From Paludibacteraceae bacterium (GTDB taxonomy: Bacteria; Bacteroidota; Bacteroidia; Bacteroidales; Paludibacteraceae): a stretch of DNA of 37,376 nt. Of the stretch, positions 28,387 to 37,376 are shown piece after piece. Location: NCBI GenBank assembly GCA_905233925.1, contig CAJOFV010000004.1, positions 31,178 through 68,553 on the forward strand, read 5' to 3'. Both the position numbers and the translations under genes were made by a program. The notes under the pieces were generated by a model that was not told the DNA's origin, made no database searches, and worked only from the letters and a program-made list of their open reading frames with translations. Positions within the stretch are counted from its first letter, which is position 1. The number at the start of each line of letters is the position of its first letter.

Positions 28387-28740
28387 ATGGTAGCAGAAGG
28401 CATATATAAGGACAGAGGGTCAAAGTTCCTGGCATTTGCGGAGCCGATTGCAAACGAGGATGAAGCCAAGACCCGCATCGCGTGGTACAAAAAAAAATAC
28501 CATGACGCACGCCATGTATGCTATGCCTACCGTTTGGGTGAGAACCTCTGGCGCACCAAAGATGACGGCGAACCACACGGCACAGCAGGCTTGCCGATTC
28601 TGCGTTCAATCGATGCAAAAAAACAGGACAATATACTAGTAGTTGTTGTACGATATTTCGGAGGCACACTACTCGGAACAGGGGGGCTGATGGTTGCTTA
28701 CAGGGAAGCCACAAAAGACGCGTTAGAAAAATATAAATAA
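28387..28740 (+). CDS. YigZ/IMPACT-family protein, N-terminal domain only (117 aa)
   Basis: KDRGSKFLAFAEPI, KKKYHDARHVCYAYRLG, DDGEPHGTAGLPIL, VVVVRYFGGTLLGTGGLMVAY. Confidence 0.88.
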   Translation: MVAEGIYKDRGSKFLAFAEPIANEDEAKTRIAWYKKKYHDARHVCYAYRLGENLWRTKDDGEPHGTAGLPILRSIDAKKQDNILVVVVRYFGGTLLGTGGLMVAYREATKDALEKYK

Positions 28741-28742
28741 TT

Positions 28743-29753
28743 ATGGATAAATTCAAACAAATACGAGCATATCGCACGGGCTGGCTGATTCCGATACTGG
28801 ATATAATCATTACGATGCCATGGCTGCATTCATTGGTTTGGCGCAAAGCAAAAAGTGTCAAGCTTGATTATCTCAAAGTGGACGGTATGACCGAAAAAGA
28901 AAGCCGGAAGTATATTGAACAAGATTTCAAAAACGGTGCATTCTTCATGACCAATCACCGCGATATTATTCTTGATGCGTCATGGCTGTCAATGCTATTG
29001 CATGACCGATATTTAATCCGTCCATTTGTGGGTATTGGTGACAACCTGCTCAGTAAATGGTATATAGAAACAGCCTTTCGCTTTAATCGCGGCTTTGTTG
29101 TGCTACGTGAAGGCGGTCCGCGCGAATTATTGCAACATTCTCAGACGTTGTCTGAATATATTCAAAGTCTCCGAAGTCGTGGAAAGTCCATATGGCTAGC
29201 GCAGCGTGAAGGACGCGCCAAAGACAGTGATGACCGGACACAGCCAGCCGTCATAAAAATGCTAACCCTTTCTGCTGACAAGAATATGAGTTTCATTGAC
29301 CAAGTGCGTGCTTTGAATATCTGCCCTGTTTCAATAAACTATGAGTATGACCCCTGCGATTACCTCAAAGCTACAGAGTTCCAACTAAAGCGTGACAATC
29401 CCGAATGGAAGAAGAGCAAACATGATGACCGTGTATCAATGTGGACTGGTTTGCACGGTAAGAACGGACGTGTAGTATTCCGCCTTACGCCAAGTATTAA
29501 TCATTGGATTGACGCGAATATAGAGGAACTGCAAGCAATGTCTAAGAACGACCAGTTACGCGCCATCGCAACGCAAATTGACCATCAGATATTTGCCGGA
29601 TATGAGATATTTCCGCGTGGCACAGAATTTGACAAATATATTGAGAGTCGTCTGGCTTTGATTGATATACCCAACAAGGACGAGGCGTTCTTACGTGAAA
29701 AACTATACGAAATGTACAATAATCCTGTTAAGAATCATGAAGAAAACAAATAA
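28743..29753 (+). CDS. Lysophospholipid acyltransferase-like protein
   Basis: FFMTNHRDIILDASWLSMLL, VLREGGPRELLQHSQTLSEYI, IWLAQREGRAKDSDDRTQPAVIKM. Confidence 0.8.
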   Translation: MDKFKQIRAYRTGWLIPILDIIITMPWLHSLVWRKAKSVKLDYLKVDGMTEKESRKYIEQDFKNGAFFMTNHRDIILDASWLSMLLHDRYLIRPFVGIGDNLLSKWYIETAFRFNRGFVVLREGGPRELLQHSQTLSEYIQSLRSRGKSIWLAQREGRAKDSDDRTQPAVIKMLTLSADKNMSFIDQVRALNICPVSINYEYDPCDYLKATEFQLKRDNPEWKKSKHDDRVSMWTGLHGKNGRVVFRLTPSINHWIDANIEELQAMSKNDQLRAIATQIDHQIFAGYEIFPRGTEFDKYIESRLALIDIPNKDEAFLREKLYEMYNNPVKNHEENK

Positions 29754-29754
29754 A

Positions 29755-30204
29755 ATGAGACGAGCAATTTTTCCAGGGTCTTTTGATCCGTTTACCATTG
29801 GCCACTATGATATAGTGAAGCGCGGACTGGGTCTGTTTGATGAAATAGTTATTGGACTTGGACGCAATAGCACCAAAAAAGAGACTTTCCCAATTCGGGA
29901 ACGCGAAGAAGCTATCCGCAAAATTTTTAAGGATGAGCCACGTGTCAGTGTGCAGATATATGACAGCCTAACGGTAGATTTCGCCCGCGAAGTAAAGGCG
30001 CAATTCATTCTGCGCGGTGTTCGCTGTGTACAAGACTTCGAATACGAACGGAACATGGCGGAAGCGAACAAGAGTCTCGGTGAAATCGAGACAATTCTAT
30101 TGTACACTCGTCCGGAATATGCTCATATCAGCTCCACGCTTGTGCGTGATTTGTATTCCTACAACAAAGACGTAAGTGCATTTGTTCCCAATAAACTTAA
30201 ATAA
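29755..30204 (+). CDS. coaD: Pantetheine-phosphate adenylyltransferase
   Basis: MRRAIFPGSFDPFTIGHYDIVKRGL, ILRGVRCVQDFEYERNMAEANKSL, ISSTLVRDL. Confidence 0.96.
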   Translation: MRRAIFPGSFDPFTIGHYDIVKRGLGLFDEIVIGLGRNSTKKETFPIREREEAIRKIFKDEPRVSVQIYDSLTVDFAREVKAQFILRGVRCVQDFEYERNMAEANKSLGEIETILLYTRPEYAHISSTLVRDLYSYNKDVSAFVPNKLK

Positions 30205-30205
30205 T

Positions 30206-31771
30206 ATGCGACATATATTCCTCTCAATATTAACCATTTTTGTATCCGTATCCACCTTTGCGCAGCAAAACACGGCACGCATAGACAAGTCATTGGCAAT
30301 TTTCAATGATGTGATGCGGCAATTGGATATGAACTATTCTGATACTCTCAACTATGAGGATATCACAGAAACAGCCATCAACCAGATGCTACGCAAAGTC
30401 GATCCTTACACTGTTTACTATCCCAAAAAGAAAGATGACGATTTGCGTATGCTGACAGTCGGGAAATACGGTGGAATCGGTGCAATAATACAAATGCGTG
30501 ATATAAAGAACGCCAAAGGTAAGGCGGGCACACAAATCATCATCTCCAATCCATATGAAGGCAAACCTGCACAACGGAATGATGTGCTGGCGGGTGATAT
30601 TATTCTTTCCGTGGATGGCGTATCTGCCAAAGACAAAGAGGTTTCGGAAGTCAGCAACCTACTGCGGGGCGTGCCCGGAACGGTTATCAAGCTGGAATTG
30701 GAGCGTGACGGACAAAAGATTACACGCGAGTTTGCCCGTGAGGATATTCATATGGCACCGGTAGATTATTATACAGCTATCGGCGAAGCCGGCTATATTT
30801 GTTTTAGTGAGTTCACGGAAGGTTCGGCAGCAGACTTTAAGCAGGCATTAGACGAACTTGTGGCACACAAGCACATCAAAAGTCTAATTATTGATTTGCG
30901 CGGCAACGGCGGCGGTATCATTGACGAGGCGATTCATATCGTCAGCAATTTTGTACCTAAGAACACTATGGTCGTTTCCACCAAAGGCAAGATTGCTGTT
31001 TCCAACCACACCTACTCCACTACGACAGACCCCTCCTATCCTGATTTGCCGGTCGTTATTATGGTTGACAAAAACTCCGCATCGGCTGCTGAAATTGTCA
31101 GTGGTGCCATGCAGGACCTTAAACGCGCCACTTTGGTCGGACAACGTACATTCGGTAAAGGTCTAGTGCAAAATCTCCGCCCGATTGCTTACGACGGACA
31201 TCTGAAAGTAACAACCAGCAAGTATTACCTGCCATCCGGTCGTTGCATTCAAGCTATTGATTATGCAGAGATGCAGAAGGGCAACAAACTTAAGAAAGAT
31301 ACTGCCGGTGGAATCTTACCAGACATCGTACTCAACGATTCCAACAAAGTGGATGTTACCTATGCGCTCTATTCCAAGCATATGTTCTTTGACTACTCCG
31401 TACATTACCATCGTACGCATGATACAGTGGCCAAGCCGGAAGAATACGAAGTATCTGATGCTGATATCGAAGATTTCTGTAAGTTCCTTGAAGGCAAGGA
31501 ATTCACATATGAGACGGAGACCAGTAAGTACTTTTCGGATATGCTTGATATAGCAAAACAAGAAGATATTGATTCTGTCACTCTGGCGCAACTGGAAGCC
31601 ATCGCACCGCGGCTGAAGCCCTCTTTCCAAGAGGCTATTCAGCGCAACAAGGACGAAGTAAAGGAAATGTTAGGCGCAGAAATCATGGAGCGCTACTACT
31701 TCCAAAAAGGCAGAATAGCTTATTTACTGCGTTTTGACAAGGAACTCAAGCAGGCGCTTGAAGTTTTTTAG
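30206..31771 (+). CDS. S41 family C-terminal processing peptidase
   Basis: Signal peptide, PDZ region, LIIDLRGNGGGIIDEAIHI, VIMVDKNSASAAEIVSGAMQD, GQRTFGKGLVQ. Confidence 0.95.
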   Translation: MRHIFLSILTIFVSVSTFAQQNTARIDKSLAIFNDVMRQLDMNYSDTLNYEDITETAINQMLRKVDPYTVYYPKKKDDDLRMLTVGKYGGIGAIIQMRDIKNAKGKAGTQIIISNPYEGKPAQRNDVLAGDIILSVDGVSAKDKEVSEVSNLLRGVPGTVIKLELERDGQKITREFAREDIHMAPVDYYTAIGEAGYICFSEFTEGSAADFKQALDELVAHKHIKSLIIDLRGNGGGIIDEAIHIVSNFVPKNTMVVSTKGKIAVSNHTYSTTTDPSYPDLPVVIMVDKNSASAAEIVSGAMQDLKRATLVGQRTFGKGLVQNLRPIAYDGHLKVTTSKYYLPSGRCIQAIDYAEMQKGNKLKKDTAGGILPDIVLNDSNKVDVTYALYSKHMFFDYSVHYHRTHDTVAKPEEYEVSDADIEDFCKFLEGKEFTYETETSKYFSDMLDIAKQEDIDSVTLAQLEAIAPRLKPSFQEAIQRNKDEVKEMLGAEIMERYYFQKGRIAYLLRFDKELKQALEVF

Positions 31772-32432
31772 TCCAGTGAATGTAGCCATAGACACAATTC
31801 ACACACCAGAACACATGTTGCGCCAAGAGACAGTAATCACCTGCCCTTGCCCACAAAACGACATACAGCACGTCAATTAGGAACCAGATATACCACTGTT
31901 CCCGATAAGCAAGAATCATCAGCACCTGCGCTACTAACGCAGGTGCTGTCGTACATGCATCCAGATACGGCTGCGAGTCGTCTGTAAATTTTGCCAGGAA
32001 TAATCCCGCAAGAAACGCTCCTGCCGCCACAGACACCGCAATAATTGCAATTGCACGTCCTGACAGATGCCGTGTCGGGACGGATTCTACAATATCTTTA
32101 TTACTGTCTTTCAGGCGTTTACGCCAGATATATACTCCATATATCTGCGTTATGAAATAGTAAGCATTGATTGCCAAAGTACCGTATAGTTGCTCCAAAT
32201 AACAAATATAACTATAGGTTATTATCTGAGCAAAGCCGAATGCAAAGGTCAGGATGTTTCCCTGCGAACACAGGATAACAGAGCAAATCCCCAATGTGCC
32301 GCACACCAAAGACAACACCGTTTCTTTAGCGATAAGGAAAGTCACTACTTGTACTGTCAGACCAGCAAGTAGAAACGCCCACATAAAAGCATTATCGCGG
32401 TTGAAAAGTCTATTTTTTCTTTTCTGCGGCAT
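31746..32432 (-). CDS. pnuC: PnuC-family nicotinamide riboside-type transporter
   Basis: Multi-TM, NAYYFITQIYGVYIWRKR, EQWYIWFLIDVLYVVLWARAGDYCLLAQHVFWCVNCVYGYIHW. Confidence 0.88.
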   Translation of the reverse strand: MPQKRKNRLFNRDNAFMWAFLLAGLTVQVVTFLIAKETVLSLVCGTLGICSVILCSQGNILTFAFGFAQIITYSYICYLEQLYGTLAINAYYFITQIYGVYIWRKRLKDSNKDIVESVPTRHLSGRAIAIIAVSVAAGAFLAGLFLAKFTDDSQPYLDACTTAPALVAQVLMILAYREQWYIWFLIDVLYVVLWARAGDYCLLAQHVFWCVNCVYGYIHWTKKLQAPA

Positions 32433-34305
32433 CTTGCAGCAACTCCTGCGGCTTGCTCTCTAATTGATCAATTGCGGTGAAATCGAATGTTTCTTCAAAA
32501 TCCCAGTTTGCTCGAAGTGACAATTTCGACGGGAAATAATAAACCATCTCCGGCTGCCGGTGGGTTTCCCATTCGCCGGTTGTCCACTTTCCGTCACCGT
32601 TCTCATCAATAAACAGCCGTAAATAATAGGTTTTCGGTTCAAGGTATTCAAATTTCGTGCCGGCTTGATTTGCAGGCAGTTCGCGAAGCACATTGTCATT
32701 TTCGTCAAGCAACTGCAAAATGGCTTTCGGTTCGAAAGGTGCCAGGTTGATGAGTAATGTTGAATATTCTTCCAGCGATCTGACGGTCATTTGCAGTTTG
32801 TCCGCCTTGTTCACTACACCATAAATATCTCGGAACGCCGCCGAATCATAGCGTAATTCATATTGTTTCTCAGGCTCCCACGGATAATTGACGATATACC
32901 GCATTTTTGCCGAATCCACCGGCGACACTGTAAACGAAAGCGGGTGATAAACCGTGTCTATTTTCTGGAAAAGGTGCAAACTATCCATTATCACTTCCGC
33001 CAAGGGGGTCGGACTGGATATGGTCAAGCTTTTATATACATCAAAACTCGCTGCCGCATTGGAAGATATTTGCAGTACGGGTGCTTTTTTATTCTTTTCC
33101 CGTTGTGCACGTACTTTCTCGGAAATACGCGGGGCGCGATATACTGCAAATATTGTATCTGTCTGTGGCACAAGGTTATATGCTGAATCTGACTTCATGT
33201 AAGTCATCTCGAAAATCAGGCTATCCTGCTTTATCACCACCGAATCCGTCAACCAATAGAACAAAGTATCTTTACCTTCATTTGCTTGTAAAAGCGCATA
33301 TTGCGTCCATTCTACCCATGCTGAATCATTGCCCAAAGAATCCACTTCGGATGGCTTCAATGCCCGAATCTGCGGAAGTTCCTCTTGCGGAGCCCCGAAC
33401 TGCAAACGCAAACAATGCGCATTATCTCGATAACAACGTTGGAAATACTGCCGAATTTTCTCTTCCTTGAAGTACCAAAGCAGCAGGCCATTCGGCTCGT
33501 AGTACGTGTAAGTTACTGCTTCTATGGTGTCTATCTCCTGTAAGGCAATCGTATCTTTACCCAACGAATCCAACACTACAGCCGGCCGCCAAATCGTATC
33601 CTGTTCTATTTCAGTGTGGCAAAACGGCGTAACAACGGAGTCAAAAAACGCGACTCCCTCCCCCGGCTGATACAAATAATCGCGGCTTACATCGCCCAAA
33701 CCGTACAGACGATACGTACCCTCACGGATGTTTTTGATGGAAAAGTAGCCGCTTTCATTCGATTTGCCAATACGTGTAAACGGCAATGTCGAATATGCGC
33801 TATCCTCCATATTTTCGTGGATGCCTGTAATAATACCGGAAATTGGGTTCAAATCCTCGGCATTAACTACATAACCAGTAATCTCCAGCGAGTCGATGTG
33901 GTCGCCCGTCGAGAAAGACAAACTATATCCTTTTAACGGAATCTTTTCGTGATAGTCGCATATCGCGTTACCGAAATCAATGGTATAGGTTGTACTGTCC
34001 AACGGCTGTTCATCAAACACAAGAATGACCTTTTTGCCAATGGCCTTCACTTCAGGCGGATGCTGTTGGGGAGGAGAAATCAGCACATGCTTGCTAACAT
34101 CATCCAATTGTAAGTATTCATTGAAATGAATTTCCACACGTTTGCCTTTGAAATTGAGCGTACCACTCTCCGGCGTTTCTTTCAACACCTGCGGTGGAAT
34201 CGAGTCTTTCGGGCCTCCTTGAGGTCCGATTCCTCGATTAGCGCAACTCGCCATGACGAGCAGTAGTAATAGCCAACTACAATGTTTCAAACGTATATCC
34301 TTCAT
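32410..34305 (-). CDS. Bacteroidetes lipoprotein with N-terminal Ig-like (Big_5-type) domain
   Basis: Lipobox LVMASC, GPQGGPKDSIPPQVLKETPESGTLNFKGKRVEIHFNEYLQLDDVSKHVLISPP. Confidence 0.8.
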   Translation of the reverse strand: MKDIRLKHCSWLLLLLVMASCANRGIGPQGGPKDSIPPQVLKETPESGTLNFKGKRVEIHFNEYLQLDDVSKHVLISPPQQHPPEVKAIGKKVILVFDEQPLDSTTYTIDFGNAICDYHEKIPLKGYSLSFSTGDHIDSLEITGYVVNAEDLNPISGIITGIHENMEDSAYSTLPFTRIGKSNESGYFSIKNIREGTYRLYGLGDVSRDYLYQPGEGVAFFDSVVTPFCHTEIEQDTIWRPAVVLDSLGKDTIALQEIDTIEAVTYTYYEPNGLLLWYFKEEKIRQYFQRCYRDNAHCLRLQFGAPQEELPQIRALKPSEVDSLGNDSAWVEWTQYALLQANEGKDTLFYWLTDSVVIKQDSLIFEMTYMKSDSAYNLVPQTDTIFAVYRAPRISEKVRAQREKNKKAPVLQISSNAAASFDVYKSLTISSPTPLAEVIMDSLHLFQKIDTVYHPLSFTVSPVDSAKMRYIVNYPWEPEKQYELRYDSAAFRDIYGVVNKADKLQMTVRSLEEYSTLLINLAPFEPKAILQLLDENDNVLRELPANQAGTKFEYLEPKTYYLRLFIDENGDGKWTTGEWETHRQPEMVYYFPSKLSLRANWDFEETFDFTAIDQLESKPQELLQDAAEKKK

Positions 34306-34894
34306 TTCGCAAATATGCAATCACCTGCGGCACAGTTTCCAGCATTCGTTCATTCGATTTGATGGAATCATGGAAATTGATGATACTGCCTTTCCGCACA
34401 TGTTTCTTGACGATTTCCACCATGCGTTCTGCCGAATAACATGCGTTGTAATCATGCGTCAACACGTCCCACAGCACAATCTTGTATCCTGCCGCAAGCA
34501 ACGCTTTTTTCTGTTTGGGTGTCATTCGTCCGTAGGGCGGGCGGAACAGACGTGTTCCGTGGAGCACGCTGTCCGCCTTCGCCACATTGGACATATATTC
34601 TTCCACCGAGTAACGGTAGCCTTTCAGGTGATTATAGGTGTGATTTCCCACCCTATGCCCTTCTGAGAGCACGCGCTGCAGCAGTTCCGGATGTTTGGCG
34701 GCGTTCTCGCCAACCATAAGAAACGTGGCGTGAATCCCCTCACGCTTCAATATATCCAGCAACTTCGGCGTCACTTCCGGTATAGGTCCGTCATCAAATG
34801 TCAAATAGACAACCTTCCGTGTCTTATCGCCACGCCACATCACGCCCCGATAAAGGCGCTGCAGAAAACTCGGTATTTGGTAGGCTAAGGCCAT
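34277..34894 (-). CDS. Polysaccharide deacetylase (NodB-like)
   Basis: VVYLTFDDGPIPEVTPKLLDILKREGIHATFLMVGENA, GNHTYNH, FRPPYG. Confidence 0.93.
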   Translation of the reverse strand: MALAYQIPSFLQRLYRGVMWRGDKTRKVVYLTFDDGPIPEVTPKLLDILKREGIHATFLMVGENAAKHPELLQRVLSEGHRVGNHTYNHLKGYRYSVEEYMSNVAKADSVLHGTRLFRPPYGRMTPKQKKALLAAGYKIVLWDVLTHDYNACYSAERMVEIVKKHVRKGSIINFHDSIKSNERMLETVPQVIAYLRNEGYTFETL

Positions 34895-35841
34895 GCTAAT
34901 GCGCTGGCGCCAAGTACGGCGGCATCCGATTCTTTGAGGTCAGAGAACATTACCTTAACTTTGTCACGCCACAATGGCAAAACGTTGTCATTCAACGCCT
35001 TCACTACCGGATCAAGAATCCAGTGACCACTCTTCGTCAGTCCACCAAAGAGAATGATGGCCTCCGGCGCACTGAATTCCACGAAATCAGCCAACTTGCG
35101 ACCAAGCACAGTGCCGGTGAAATCGAAGATTTCTTTTGCCACCTCGTCACCTTGCTCTGCAGCATCAAACACATCTTTGGATGTAATATTATCTACATCC
35201 AGATTGCGCAGCAGAGTCTTTTTCTTTGATGAGGAAACAATCTCTTTTGCGGAACGTGCAACGCCTGTAGCCGAGCAATAAGCTTCCAGACAGCCTTTCT
35301 TGCCGCAGTTGCACTGACGGGCATCCTTGTCATACGACACGGCAGTATGTCCCAATTCACCGGCAAAGCCGTCATGTCCATATACCACTTTTCCGTCAAT
35401 AACAATACCGCTGCCGACACCTGTACCGAGGGTAATCATGATGAAATCCTTCATACCTTTGGCAGCGCCGTACGTCATTTCACCCATAGCTGCCGCATTG
35501 GCATCATTGGTAATTTTGCAGGGCAAACCAAACTTCTCCGTCATCAACTCTGCGAACGGCACATACGGTCCCCACGGCAGGTTCATGGCACCTTGAATAG
35601 CACCCGTGTAGTAGTTGCCGTTCGGTACGCCAGCACCGATTCCACGGAACATCTCAAATCCGCCGACAGGCTCTACGATTTTCTCCGCTTCGGCATACAA
35701 AGCATTGATGTAATCGTTAATTTTCGGATACTGCTGCGTCTTGATAGACGTACGAGCAAGAACATGACCACGAGCGTCCACGATTCCCAGAACGCTGTTT
35801 GTGCCTCCCATATCGAGGCCAAGTACATACGGTTTTTCCAT
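34885..35841 (-). CDS. ROK family sugar kinase
   Basis: LGLDMGGTNSVLGIVDARG, NDANAAAMGE, LGTGVGSGIVIDGKVVYGHDGFAGELGHTAV, CNCGKKGCLEAYCS. Confidence 0.95.
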   Translation of the reverse strand: MEKPYVLGLDMGGTNSVLGIVDARGHVLARTSIKTQQYPKINDYINALYAEAEKIVEPVGGFEMFRGIGAGVPNGNYYTGAIQGAMNLPWGPYVPFAELMTEKFGLPCKITNDANAAAMGEMTYGAAKGMKDFIMITLGTGVGSGIVIDGKVVYGHDGFAGELGHTAVSYDKDARQCNCGKKGCLEAYCSATGVARSAKEIVSSSKKKTLLRNLDVDNITSKDVFDAAEQGDEVAKEIFDFTGTVLGRKLADFVEFSAPEAIILFGGLTKSGHWILDPVVKALNDNVLPLWRDKVKVMFSDLKESDAAVLGASALAWP

Positions 35842-35865
35842 ACTATTATGATTTAAAATTGTGAA

Positions 35866-36693
35866 TTATAGCAAATACAATAACAATGCAACCACAGGAG
35901 TTGCCAACAATAAACTGTCAAAGCGATCTAATACGCCGCCATGACCGGGCAGGAATTTGCCGGAATCTTTCACGCCGATAGTCCGTTTCATCAGACTTTC
36001 CATCAAATCGCCGAACGTACCGGCAACGGCTATCAGAAGCGCAAAGACTAATGCAGCTGCCAACGGGTACGTAAAGCCTGCAAACCACCCCACCTTATAA
36101 TATATATAGCCTGCAAGCAGCGCAAACACGAATCCACCGAACAGTCCTTCCCAACTTTTAGCAGGCGAAACACGCGGAAACATCTTGTGATTGCCGTTCT
36201 TGCGTTTGGCAGTGGAACATCCCACACAATAAGCACCGGTATCATTTACCCAGATTGTCACAAACAACGCCAACAGCAGGAACTTCGAACGCCCCATTAC
36301 CACATTCATCAATGCAAACGGCAGAGCAATCATGATTTGCGAAAGCAGGATATTGCCCCAGTTCCGGATCGGGTCAGCCGCTTTAAGCCACAATTCGGCG
36401 ACAAACAGCACCAGCAACAATGCCGCATAACAAAATGCTATCAAGAGTAATGCCACATAATCAAAAGGATTTATGAAAACCATCCACGCCATCGCGAACA
36501 GAAGTCCGCCGGCAAGCATAGAGCCGATTGTCGTAAAACGGGAGGAACCAAGAAGGATGTGCTGCTCGCGAACGGCCAGCATTGTCACGCCCAAAAACAA
36601 CACACCGAAGAACAGCGGATGCACCAAAATACTGGCGATAACGAGCCCTACATATACTGTTCCGGAGAGTGTTCTTTGCCAAAAAGTACTCAT
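35866..36693 (-). CDS. cdsA: Phosphatidate cytidylyltransferase
   Basis: Multi-TM with the C-terminal CdsA signature region SPAKSWEGLFGGF ... GDLMESLMKRTIGVKDSGKFLPGHGGVLDRFDSLL. Start at 36693 or 36702. Confidence 0.95.
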   Translation of the reverse strand: MSTFWQRTLSGTVYVGLVIASILVHPLFFGVLFLGVTMLAVREQHILLGSSRFTTIGSMLAGGLLFAMAWMVFINPFDYVALLLIAFCYAALLLVLFVAELWLKAADPIRNWGNILLSQIMIALPFALMNVVMGRSKFLLLALFVTIWVNDTGAYCVGCSTAKRKNGNHKMFPRVSPAKSWEGLFGGFVFALLAGYIYYKVGWFAGFTYPLAAALVFALLIAVAGTFGDLMESLMKRTIGVKDSGKFLPGHGGVLDRFDSLLLATPVVALLLYLL

Positions 36694-36718
36694 AATTTTC
36701 ACTTTTTTTCGAAATTTC

Positions 36719-36749
36719 TTGCAAAGGTAGTGTTTTTTTTGTACTTTTG
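36719..36749 (+). promoter_or_regulatory. Bacteroidetes-type promoter for the small acidic protein/GT2 pair
   Basis: TTG (36719-36721), 20-nt spacer, TActTTTG (36742-36749). Confidence 0.75.
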
Positions 36750-36753
36750 CAAA
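36722..36753 (-). promoter_or_regulatory. Bacteroidetes-type promoter for cdsA, interleaved with the plus-strand promoter
   Basis: Minus strand: TTTG (36753-36750), 20-nt spacer, TAccTTTG (36729-36722). Confidence 0.75.
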
Positions 36754-36806
36754 TTATTTTGAAAAATTATTGAAAAAATTCGGAAGAGCAAGAACAGGTT
36801 GATTTT

Positions 36807-37097
36807 ATGTGGAATCTGATTCCCGAACAAGATCGTAAAGGTATGAATAAAAGTGATATTTTGTTCGTGTTGGATGCAATGGATGATTATTTGGAAGAAA
36901 AAGGTTTGTTGGATGTGGATGATATCACAGGAGAAGTCACGTATTTAGACGGCGATATCGATGAAACCGAGCAATTAGAGTATGTACGTCAAGCTGTAAA
37001 GACCGACAAACGCCATCTGACAGACGTTCAGATTCAACTTATCATGGATGCCGAAATGCAATATGGTCTTGAACAAGGCTATTACGAAGAAGACTAA
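36807..37097 (+). CDS. Small acidic protein of unknown function
   Basis: 96 aa, D/E-rich, own promoter upstream, followed 9 nt later by a GT2 gene. Confidence 0.7.
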   Translation: MWNLIPEQDRKGMNKSDILFVLDAMDDYLEEKGLLDVDDITGEVTYLDGDIDETEQLEYVRQAVKTDKRHLTDVQIQLIMDAEMQYGLEQGYYEED

Positions 37098-37106
37098 CTC
37101 CGCCCT

Positions 37107-37376
37107 ATGGCAAAATGCAGCGTTATCATATTGAACTGGAACGGCGCCAAAGTGCTCAAGCAGTTTCTGCCAACCGTTTTGGAGCGCACCGATAATCCTG
37201 ATTATGAGGTCATCGTAGCGGACAACGGTTCTACGGACAATTCCATTGATGTTGTGCAGCAAATCAACACCGATATACTCATGCGCGGCATCTCACAACC
37301 GGCACGAATATTCGAGTATGAGCAGAACTACGGTTTTGCCGAAGGCTATAACCGTGCCATTTCACAAGTTGACAGT
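37107..37376 (+). CDS. GT2 family glycosyltransferase (partial, runs off right edge)
   Basis: MAKCSVIILNWNGAKVLKQFLPTVLERTDNPDYEVIVADNGSTDNSIDVV...EYEQNYGFAEGYNRAI, open to the window end; not in the ORF track. Confidence 0.92.
   Translation, partial: MAKCSVIILNWNGAKVLKQFLPTVLERTDNPDYEVIVADNGSTDNSIDVVQQINTDILMRGISQPARIFEYEQNYGFAEGYNRAISQVDS

Overview
Bacteroidetes-type chromosomal window (inferred from TTTG-N20-TAnnTTTG promoters, a PorD-like T9SS protein, serine palmitoyltransferase and DUF4831). It is densely coded. I see no rRNA, tRNA, CRISPR array, transposase or phage genes. Blocks: (1) a RecB/UvrD-like helicase running off the left edge (missing from the ORF track) behind an RluA-type pseudouridine synthase, divergent from tilS-aroE-DUF4831-porD-recN-rarA-hemW. 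(2) A roughly 12-kb minus-strand, mostly overlapping gene string: VOC protein, serine palmitoyltransferase, SDR, EamA/SMR-like, LolA-like, FabZ-like dehydratase, a three-domain GT2+acyltransferase+FAD-oxidoreductase fusion, esterase, PaaK-like ligase, MMPL exporter and an HprK-like kinase. This resembles an aryl-polyene/flexirubin-type lipid locus with no ketosynthase or ACP in the window, and is the best candidate for an undescribed system. (3) A plus-strand string: 2-hydroxyacid dehydrogenase, pepT, gcvT, C1 peptidase, UbiA prenyltransferase, radical SAM, short YigZ, acyltransferase, coaD, S41 protease. (4) pnuC, Ig-like lipoprotein, deacetylase, ROK kinase and cdsA on the minus strand, then a small acidic protein and a truncated GT2 on the plus strand. 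Beyond genes, short tandem repeats recur at gene junctions and leaders: 11 bp x ~5 before rluA, 11 bp x4 before spt, 8 bp x4 filling the spt-SDR gap, 16 bp x2 over the rarA start, and 22 bp x2 over the VOC stop. Three divergent promoter pairs can be read directly, one of them completely interleaved as an inverted repeat.
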